Assembly: GCF_020742175.1 (NCBI RefSeq)
Contig: NZ_DYXM01000187.1
Coordinates: forward strand, 1-13,445
Direction: 5' to 3'
From: Dietzia timorensis
GTDB taxonomy: Bacteria > Actinomycetota > Actinomycetes > Mycobacteriales > Mycobacteriaceae
Length of the DNA: 13,445 nucleotides
This document shows positions 1 to 5,352 of this stretch, one piece after another. Each line of letters starts with the position of its first letter. Position 1 is the first letter of the stretch. Position numbers and translations under genes: made by a program. The notes beneath the pieces were generated by a model that saw nothing but the letters and a program-made list of their open reading frames with translations, was not told the origin of the DNA and ran no database searches.

Positions 1-233
1 CCCGAAAGCAGGAAGAAGAAGGTGACGGCGGCCGAACCGACCTGCATGGGGAGCACGCCGTGGATCGTCTCGAAAAGCTCGGACTTCTGAAACGGGTACA
101 CCGGCATGAACACCAGAGCGTGGATGACGAAGACGCTCAGGGCCGCGTACCAGCGGGCGCTGGTGAGCGAGGGTAGCGCGCGAAGTCTCCCCGCGGAGTC
201 GAACGCATCGGGGCGAATCGTCGGCTGCGCCAA
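1..233 (-). CDS. Acyltransferase family 3 membrane protein, N-terminal part (cut by window edge)
   Basis: The first 77 codons of a membrane O-acyltransferase of the AT3 (OatA/OafB-like) family; the rest lies beyond base 1. After about 20 polar residues comes the first membrane helix, ARWYAALSVFVIHAL. It carries Arg27 and His38 in the R-x10-H arrangement that is conserved and needed for activity in AT3 proteins. A second hydrophobic segment begins at VTFFFLLSG, matching the usual FFxLSG motif. The start is a TTG at 233: an in-frame TAG lies four codons upstream, and a perfect AGGAGG (239-244) sits 5 bases before it. No in-frame ATG occurs before the first helix. The gene lies just downstream of a secreted SGNH hydrolase, the usual partner for AT3 proteins that acylate envelope glycans or lipids. 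The substrate cannot be read; peptidoglycan, arabinogalactan or trehalose mycolates (TmaT-like) are all possible. Confidence 0.82.
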   Translation of the reverse strand, partial: MAQPTIRPDAFDSAGRLRALPSLTSARWYAALSVFVIHALVFMPVYPFQKSELFETIHGVLPMQVGSAAVTFFFLLS

Positions 234-270
234 CTGGTCCTCCTAGTTCGGGCCCTCGAGCCGGGCGCAA

Positions 271-307
271 AAGTGGAAAAGCCCGACCCGCGATAGACGG
301 GCCGGGC
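271..307 (-). terminator. Hairpin terminator after the SGNH hydrolase gene
   Basis: A 10-bp stem (281-290 with 298-307, one G-U pair in the minus-strand RNA) and a 7-base loop. On the minus strand it is followed by TTTTCC and a second TTTT. It begins 14 bases after the SGNH stop codon and ends before the acyltransferase ribosome site, so the two genes are probably only partly co-transcribed, or have separate promoters. Confidence 0.7.
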
Positions 308-320
308 GAATTCCCTGAGC

Positions 321-1343
321 TTACATCTGGGACTGAACGATCCCTGCGACCACGTGATCGCCGACGGGGTTGAGGTGCACGGGCACCCCCTGATGACCCG
401 ATGCCGGGTCGAGGATGCCCGAGACCCACGGCTCGGCGGTGCAGCCACCGTGCGCGGCGCTCGGGGTCTTCAGGTCGATGAAGTTGACGCCGAGCTGCTC
501 GGCCGCGCCGCGCTGGGCCTCCTGCATGTTGTTGAACAGGCGGGTGATGGCCTCGTCGCGCGGCTGCTCGGCGGGGAGTCCGCCGATGGAGATGCACGTG
601 CGGTCATCCGTCGCGTAGGTCGGGTAGCCGACGAAGGAGATCTTCGCGTTCGGCGCGTAGTACTTGATGTAATCCACCGCGGTGCGGGCGCGGTCGGCGT
701 AGGCCTGCGCGGTGACCGCGTCCGGATCCTGCGCACGGCCCTCGCCGACTGCGTTCATATCGCAGCCCTGGGCGATGTTGATCGCACAGTTCAGTGCGGT
801 GTCGAGCAGGTCGACATCCGGGTTGCCCCACTTGTCGTTGAGTCCGGCCTGGATGAGCACGTGCTCGGTGCGCTCGCCGAACGAGCCGCGGTCGCGCTGG
901 TGAGCGGCCTGGTCGACGAGGGTGAGGATCGGCGGGGAATCGAGGGTCGCGCCGAAGCACGAGGTGTCCTGGAAGTCGGGCGTGTCGTACACGCCGATCG
1001 AGCGGGCGACCTGCGAGACGTAGCGGTCGGAGGAGCGGAAGCACTCGTTCCCGCCGTCGACCAGCGGCAACGTGGTGCCGGCCATGACGGAGTCGCCGAG
1101 GGTGACCAGGCGCGCACCGCCCTCGGGAGCGTGTTGCTGCGGCTCGCTGGCGCCCGAGCCGGTCGCGGTGACCGCGGCCTGGGCGACATCGGGCGGGATG
1201 CCTGCGCTCTGCGCGTTCGCGGCGGGCAGGAACATCGTGGCGCCTATGGCGACTGCGGCGGTGACGGCGGCGAAGCGACTGACCGGACCGTTCGTGGTGT
1301 TCGTTGCGTTCGAGGTTCGTGGGCTACGGCCGGTCTTGCGCAT
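321..1343 (-). CDS. Secreted SGNH/GDSL-family hydrolase (esterase or acyl hydrolase)
   Basis: A 340-aa exported ester hydrolase. Residues 1-44 look like a Sec signal peptide: a basic N-terminus, a hydrophobic run around residues 24-40, and an ANA cleavage site before Q45. SGNH blocks appear in order: GDSVMAG at 83-89 with nucleophile Ser85, oxyanion Gly131 in SCFGAT, GLND with Asn169, and the C-terminal VHLNPVGDH with probable catalytic His323. Six or more cysteines (C101, C129, C186, C194, C250, C301) fit disulfides in an extracytoplasmic protein. The ATG at 1343 has AGGAG 6 bases upstream. It stands next to an AT3 acyltransferase gene, which supports a role in O-acyl turnover of the envelope or in free lipid/ester hydrolysis; the substrate is unknown. 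AT3 proteins often have an SGNH domain fused, and here it is a separate gene. Confidence 0.9.
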   Translation of the reverse strand: MRKTGRSPRTSNATNTTNGPVSRFAAVTAAVAIGATMFLPAANAQSAGIPPDVAQAAVTATGSGASEPQQHAPEGGARLVTLGDSVMAGTTLPLVDGGNECFRSSDRYVSQVARSIGVYDTPDFQDTSCFGATLDSPPILTLVDQAAHQRDRGSFGERTEHVLIQAGLNDKWGNPDVDLLDTALNCAINIAQGCDMNAVGEGRAQDPDAVTAQAYADRARTAVDYIKYYAPNAKISFVGYPTYATDDRTCISIGGLPAEQPRDEAITRLFNNMQEAQRGAAEQLGVNFIDLKTPSAAHGGCTAEPWVSGILDPASGHQGVPVHLNPVGDHVVAGIVQSQM

Positions 1344-1539
1344 TCTGGACTCCTGAAGACACGCGATTACTGCACTTTACGAGCGTCCCAATAATCACAT
1401 AAATCACTCTAATTATCTAGAGCAACATAAATGGTGGTCTTTAGACAGCTCTATCGTGTCCCGAGGCAAAAACGTAAGCACTCGCTGACGGCGGGCTGAA
1501 GATGTTCGCGGTGCAACGCTACCGACGTACGCTGTCGAT
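1344..1539. promoter_or_regulatory. Divergent intergenic region with small inverted repeats
   Basis: The region lies between the divergently read SGNH hydrolase and alpha/beta hydrolase genes, with an AT-rich core at about 1385-1445. It contains CTCTA-ATTATC-TAGAG (1407-1422) and GTCTTTAGAC (1437-1446), both possible operator half-site pairs. No -35/-10 pair for the SGNH gene is convincing. Confidence 0.4.
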
Positions 1540-1540
1540 G
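1528..1540 (+). promoter_or_regulatory. Probable -10 box of a leaderless promoter (alpha/beta hydrolase)
   Basis: TACGCT (1528-1533) fits the actinobacterial TANNNT -10 and ends 6 bases before the GTG start at 1540, so transcription should begin at or next to the start codon. No Shine-Dalgarno sequence precedes this GTG, which agrees with leaderless translation. Confidence 0.4.
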
Positions 1541-2229
1541 TGAACACTCGCGCCGGGAATTCCGCGCCCACGCCCCATCTCCTCGGACCCGCACCCGAGG
1601 GACGGGCCGACGCATACATTCTCATCCTGCACGGCGGAAAGCCCAGGTCCGAACGCCCGTACCTTCCGCTCGCGAACGCCTCGCTGCTACGGATGCTGCC
1701 CTTCGACCGGGAAATCCGGGACCGGATCCACGCGCACCACGGCGCACGTGGGCTGAGCATCGGCACGCAGCTCGTTCAGTACCGCTATCGGGGCTGGAAC
1801 GAGCCGCGCCGGGACAGCGCACAGGATGCCGTGTGGGCGGTCGACGAAATCCGGGAGAGGTACGGAAAAGACATCCCGATCGCAATCCTCGGGCACTCGC
1901 TGGGCGGGCGCGCGGGGGCGCACCTCGTGGAGCAACGTCCCGACAACGTGCGCTCCTTTTACGCACTCGCCCCGTGGTGGCCGGCCCTCGACGGCCTACG
2001 CATGAAGGACGCCGCGCCCAAGCTGCGTGTTCTGCACGGTTCGGTCGATCCGATCACGAGCCCGCGGGATTCGCGCCGCCAGACCGAGCACCTAGCCGAG
2101 GCGGGACTCGACGCCGAGTGGTTCGCGGTGCCGGCCGCCGGCCATTTCATGTTCCGCCAACCCTCGCTGTGGCAGGAACTCTCGTGCACGTGGATCGTCG
2201 ACTCGGCGATCGAGCTGGCCCGCGGCTAG
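1540..2229 (+). CDS. Alpha/beta hydrolase family protein
   Basis: A 229-aa cytoplasmic alpha/beta-hydrolase fold enzyme of the dienelactone hydrolase/small serine esterase type. A strand and oxyanion loop are at YILILHGG (26-33). The nucleophile elbow is GHSLGG with Ser120, the acid is probably Asp170 in HGSVDP, and the base is His202 in PAAGHF. No signal peptide or membrane segment is seen. The size is normal for a single-domain esterase with a small cap. The GTG start at 1540 is chosen because no ribosome site exists nearby and a TANNNT box sits 6 bases upstream. An ATG at 1538 is out of frame. The gene ends in the CTAG it shares with the opposing NUDIX gene. The natural substrate cannot be inferred. 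Confidence 0.88.
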   Translation: MNTRAGNSAPTPHLLGPAPEGRADAYILILHGGKPRSERPYLPLANASLLRMLPFDREIRDRIHAHHGARGLSIGTQLVQYRYRGWNEPRRDSAQDAVWAVDEIRERYGKDIPIAILGHSLGGRAGAHLVEQRPDNVRSFYALAPWWPALDGLRMKDAAPKLRVLHGSVDPITSPRDSRRQTEHLAEAGLDAEWFAVPAAGHFMFRQPSLWQELSCTWIVDSAIELARG

Positions 2230-2702
2230 AAGCGGGCACGCTCCTCGCCTGAGAGCGCGGCGCCCATGCGGCCCTGCATGTGCGGCGGAATGCCATCGAA
2301 CGTTGTAAGTTCGGCCTCCGGCACCCACCGCACCTCGGTGTTCTCCCCGTCCGCGGGGTGCGCCTCGCCGGAGATCCACTCGCACTCGAAAGTGTGGTCT
2401 ATGTACTGTGCCTGGTCGCCGTTGCCGTAGGTGATGAGCTCGGTGACCCCGACCTGCGCGAGGCGGCGGACCTCGATGCGCACGCCCGCCTCTTCCTCGG
2501 CCTCGCGTACCGCGGCAGCCGCGGGCTTCTCGCCCGGATCGATAATCCCGGTCACCGGAGTCCACGCGCCCGAATCGGCGCGGCGTACCAGCAGCACGGT
2601 GCCGGCGGAGCGATCGCGGATCACCGCGGTCGCGCCCGCCAGCCACAGCGGTTCGTGGCCGATATGTCGCCGTAGGCGACGAATGAATTCGGGGGTGGAC
2701 AT
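2226..2702 (-). CDS. NUDIX hydrolase
   Basis: A 158-aa NUDIX-fold hydrolase that would cleave a nucleoside diphosphate linked to another group. The box is complete: G52-x5-E58-x7, then REAEEEAGV at 66-74, including the metal-binding glutamates E67, E70 and E71. The preceding VLLVRRADSGAWTPV strand and loop are typical of ADP-ribose pyrophosphatase or MutT-like members, but the substrate is not predictable. The ATG at 2702 is supported by a TAGCCT -10 box 7 bases upstream (leaderless) and only a poor GAGAG ribosome site. The stop codon lies in the CTAG tetramer at 2226-2229 that also supplies the stop of the opposing hydrolase gene. Confidence 0.92.
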   Translation of the reverse strand: MSTPEFIRRLRRHIGHEPLWLAGATAVIRDRSAGTVLLVRRADSGAWTPVTGIIDPGEKPAAAAVREAEEEAGVRIEVRRLAQVGVTELITYGNGDQAQYIDHTFECEWISGEAHPADGENTEVRWVPEAELTTFDGIPPHMQGRMGAALSGEERARF

Positions 2703-2715
2703 GCTCTCAAGGCTA
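2703..2715 (-). promoter_or_regulatory. Probable -10 box of a leaderless promoter (NUDIX gene)
   Basis: TAGCCT (2715-2710, minus strand) lies 7 bases before the NUDIX ATG. No -35 consensus is visible. Where one would fall, at about 2733-2738, lies one copy of an 18-base repeat (2723-2740). Confidence 0.38.
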
Positions 2716-2797
2716 ATGCCACGTCCGACGTCATACGGAGTTCTTTTCGTTCCGCAATGTCAGCGCGCCCCAGCACGCGGGTGACATTTTCACTAAC

Positions 2798-2813
2798 ATG
2801 ATGGAATCATCAT
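2798..2813. promoter_or_regulatory. Perfect inverted repeat, candidate operator
   Basis: ATGATG-GAAT-CATCAT is a perfect 6-bp palindrome with a 4-base centre. It sits 42 bases before the start of the SDR-like gene, between a TTCACT (2789-2794) and a CATATT (2811-2816) that could form a weak promoter with a 16-base spacer. A bound protein would block that promoter. The regulator is unknown. Confidence 0.35.
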
Positions 2814-2854
2814 ATTTGACGTGAAGTAGACCACCCCACAAGGGAGCAACGATC

Positions 2855-4339
2855 ATGGCAGCACCGAGCATCCAAGGAAATGCGGACGCGACGACAACCG
2901 CGCGTGGCGTGGAGTTCCCCGCCGACGCCTCCGGCAGGCGATCGACGGGATCGCTCGCGAGAGACGTCGTCGCCGAGGCGCTGTCGTCGATCGACCCGAA
3001 CGCGCGCCGCCGCATGGACGCATCCAAAAACTGGCGTAAGGACTACGTCTCACCGTTTGTAGAGATGGTGGCATGCGGCGTGAACAACGATTCCGCCTAC
3101 CGCACGGTGTCGTCCACGGCGCTGCACACGCTGCAGTCGCGGATGGTGGGCATCACCGGTCGCGGCGAAATCCCGATGAAGGACTATCTCTCCGAGGTCC
3201 GAGTCGACGACGCAAACGTCCCCGACACCGAGACGATCGAGGGCACCGGCGAGGCCGCCACCGAACTGGCGATCCCCTACCGCGGCAGCGTGCTGCGCGG
3301 GGCCGCGCTCGCCGGGCAGATCGAAAAGTGGCGCGCCGAAGGGGTCATCGAGCCGTCGACGGCGGACAAGCTCCTCGAAGTTCAGCAGCACCCCGAATGG
3401 CTCTCGCTCCCCGGCCGCGAGGTCGCGGTACTCGGCATCGGCTCGGAGATGGGCCCGGGAAACGTGCTGCTGTCCTGGGGCGCGACGGTGCTCGCCGTCG
3501 ACCTGCCCTCTTCCAAGGTGTGGGCGCGGATGCGGGAGCAGGCGGGCACGATCGCCGGCACCCTGCGCATGCCCACCTATGACGGCGAAGCGGGGATCGA
3601 TCTCCTGACCCAGCTTCCCGAGACCCGTGCCTGGATCAGCGCGGCCGCGCAGGCGCCGGTCACGCTCGGGACGTACTTGTACGCCGACGGCGGTACTCAC
3701 GTAAAGCTTTCCTCTGCCTCGGATGCGCTGGCCGCGGCCCTGTTCGACGACGGCACGGTCGACGCGCTCGCGTACCTGGCGACGCCGATGGACACGTTCG
3801 TCGTGCCGGGCGACGTGCACGCCGAATCCAACGAGGCGTTCGAGAAGGCAAACAAGGTGACGTCGGTGCGCGGCGCACTCGGCCGCCTCACCATGGGCAA
3901 GGGTTTCGCGCGTAACTACCCGGTCGGCTCGGGGCCCGCGGTGCACGATGCGCTGGTCACCCAGCAGGGCCCGAACTATACCCTCGCCAAGCGCGTGCAG
4001 CGTTGGCGCGCCACCGAGGAACTCGCGAAGGGGCGCCGGGTGTCGATCAACGTCGCTCCCGCGACCCGCACGCGTTCGGTGCTCAAGAACAAGGCGTTGG
4101 CCGCCGTGTACAAGGGCGCGCACCATTTCGGGATCGAGATCTTCGACCCGGAGACCTCGCAGGCGCTGCTCGCCGCGCTGCTGGTGCACGACCTGTCCAC
4201 CGAGCAGCCCACGCGCGACTTCCTCTGGGAGCACGAGGCCGACGGCGCGAGCTCGGGTGGGCTGTGGCGCCAGCCCTACATTCCGCGCAGCGCGCTTCCC
4301 GCAGCGGCGGCGATCGGGATGGCGCTGCGCGGCAAGTAG
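2855..4339 (+). CDS. Rossmann-fold, SDR-like NAD(P)-binding protein of unknown function
   Basis: A 494-aa soluble protein that I do not recognise as a named family. After about 185 residues of unassigned N-terminal region, a dinucleotide-binding unit begins: strand EVAVL (189-193), glycine-rich GIGSEMGPG (194-202), then TVLAVDL ending in Asp216, the position that often reads the cofactor. Further on, NYTLAK (374-379) matches the YxxxK motif of short-chain dehydrogenases, and VSINVAPATRTRS (397-409) resembles the strand and loop after it (xVNxVxPGxxxT). This suggests a divergent SDR with a long N-terminal extension and an insertion between cofactor site and active site. The usual TGxxxGIG is absent, so activity is uncertain. 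The ATG at 2855 has AGGGAG about 9 bases upstream. The next gene on the same strand is pspA, 129 bases away. Confidence 0.75.
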   Translation: MAAPSIQGNADATTTARGVEFPADASGRRSTGSLARDVVAEALSSIDPNARRRMDASKNWRKDYVSPFVEMVACGVNNDSAYRTVSSTALHTLQSRMVGITGRGEIPMKDYLSEVRVDDANVPDTETIEGTGEAATELAIPYRGSVLRGAALAGQIEKWRAEGVIEPSTADKLLEVQQHPEWLSLPGREVAVLGIGSEMGPGNVLLSWGATVLAVDLPSSKVWARMREQAGTIAGTLRMPTYDGEAGIDLLTQLPETRAWISAAAQAPVTLGTYLYADGGTHVKLSSASDALAAALFDDGTVDALAYLATPMDTFVVPGDVHAESNEAFEKANKVTSVRGALGRLTMGKGFARNYPVGSGPAVHDALVTQQGPNYTLAKRVQRWRATEELAKGRRVSINVAPATRTRSVLKNKALAAVYKGAHHFGIEIFDPETSQALLAALLVHDLSTEQPTRDFLWEHEADGASSGGLWRQPYIPRSALPAAAAIGMALRGK

Positions 4340-4386
4340 GTTCCCCGACGGCGCACCCCATCGGCGGCGCACATTTCATTAGGCTT

Positions 4387-4417
4387 GGGTGGTACGCGGG
4401 CACAAGGCGTACCACCC
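4387..4417 (+). promoter_or_regulatory. Perfect 11-bp hairpin in the pspA leader
   Basis: GGGTGGTACGC (4387-4397) and GCGTACCACCC (4407-4417) pair without mismatch around a 9-base loop. The hairpin starts 47 bases after the SDR-like gene and ends 51 bases before the pspA ATG. No U-tract follows on either strand, so it is a weak candidate for an intrinsic terminator. It could be a U-tract-less terminator of the upstream gene, an mRNA-stabilising structure or an operator. A TAGGCT -10-like box (4380-4385) just upstream would start transcription inside the first arm. Confidence 0.5.
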
Positions 4418-4468
4418 GCCTTCGCGCCTTTCGCGTACCGCACGCGCCGACAACACAAGGGACTACTC

Positions 4469-5341
4469 ATGTCGAACCCGTTCTCCAAGGGCTGGAACTA
4501 TCTCAAGGCCTCCCTGGATAAATCGATTGAGGACAACGCGGACCCGAAGGTCCAGGTGCGCCAGGCGATGGAACAGGCCCGCGCGCAGCACCGGCAGATC
4601 TCGGACCAGGCGGCGGCGGTCATCGGCAATGCCAAGCGCACCGAAGAGTCCATCACCACCAAGGAGCGCGAGCTCGACAAGCTGCAGGGGCAGGTGCGCC
4701 AGGCGGTCCAGCTCGCCGACGACGCCCGCGCGAACGGCGACATGGCCAAGGCTTCCGAATGGGAGCGAAACGCCGAGCAGCTCGCCGCCCAGCTCGTCAG
4801 CTCCGAGCAGGACCTCGAGAACACCAAGACCCTCGCCGAACAGGCGAAGGTCGATGCGCAGTCCGCCAAGCAGGCAGTTCGGGAAAGCGAGGCGAGACTG
4901 CAGGAGACCCTCGCGCAAGAGGACCAGCTGCTCCTGCAGGCGCAGCAGGCAAACATGGCCGAGCAGCAGCAGAGCTCGGTCAACTCGATCACCGGAGAGG
5001 TCTCGACGGGCTCCAACCCGACGTTCGAGCAGATCCGAGACAAGATCGAAGGCCGCTACAACACCGCCGTCGGCCAAACCGCACTCGCAGAGGCGAGCTC
5101 GGGGCAGTCCGCCGCGCTCGCCGACGCCCAGGCGCTACAACGCGAGGGCGAGGGCAAGGCGCGCTTGGAGCAGATCCGCGCCGAGCTCGGCGGCAGCGGC
5201 GCGGCCCGCCCCGCGCCCGCTTCGGCCGCGAACCCGTCGGGAGGTGAGGACATCGACGTCACCGATTCCGCGGTGGACGAAGGACCGTCGACGGAGTCGG
5301 GCGACGACGTCCCGGGATTCCCCCGCGACACCCGCTCGTAG
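4469..5341 (+). CDS. pspA: Phage shock protein A / IM30 family (35-kDa antigen-like)
   Basis: A 290-aa ESCRT-III-like membrane-stress protein. It is expected to bind the inner face of the cytoplasmic membrane through its N-terminal amphipathic helix (residues 1-22, SNPFSKGWNYLKASLD) and to polymerise through long coiled-coil helices (about 26-170). The ADPKVQVRQAMEQA, VRQAVQLAD, DKIEGRY and ARLEQIRAEL segments follow the mycobacterial 35-kDa antigen (Rv2744c) closely, as I recall that sequence. A low-complexity acidic tail (about 243-290, rich in S, D, E, P) extends it. I chose the ATG at 4469 because AAGGGA lies 6 bases upstream and the PspA amphipathic helix begins there; the 28 in-frame codons before it run through the hairpin and are not PspA-like. 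The partners seen near the M. tuberculosis gene (ClgR, Rv2743c) are absent here. The stop lies in a hairpin shared with the opposing NYN gene. Confidence 0.93.
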   Translation: MSNPFSKGWNYLKASLDKSIEDNADPKVQVRQAMEQARAQHRQISDQAAAVIGNAKRTEESITTKERELDKLQGQVRQAVQLADDARANGDMAKASEWERNAEQLAAQLVSSEQDLENTKTLAEQAKVDAQSAKQAVRESEARLQETLAQEDQLLLQAQQANMAEQQQSSVNSITGEVSTGSNPTFEQIRDKIEGRYNTAVGQTALAEASSGQSAALADAQALQREGEGKARLEQIRAELGGSGAARPAPASAANPSGGEDIDVTDSAVDEGPSTESGDDVPGFPRDTRS

Positions 5342-5352
5342 CTCGAAGCTAC
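5338..5352. repeat. Small palindrome holding the stop codons of two convergent genes
   Basis: GTAGCT-CGA-AGCTAC: a 6-bp stem with a 3-base loop. Its left arm carries the pspA TAG (5339-5341) and its right arm the TAG of the NYN gene (5351-5349). It is too short, and lacks U-tracts, to be called a terminator with confidence. Confidence 0.5.

Noticed and set aside
354..1394. A 346-codon plus-strand open frame opposite the SGNH hydrolase
   Set aside because: It is antisense to a gene with signal peptide and all SGNH blocks; its own product is low-complexity.
3050..4372. A 440-codon minus-strand open frame opposite the SDR-like gene
   Set aside because: The product is Arg/His/Gly-rich and has no motif or ribosome site; the plus strand has the Rossmann motifs and a ribosome site.
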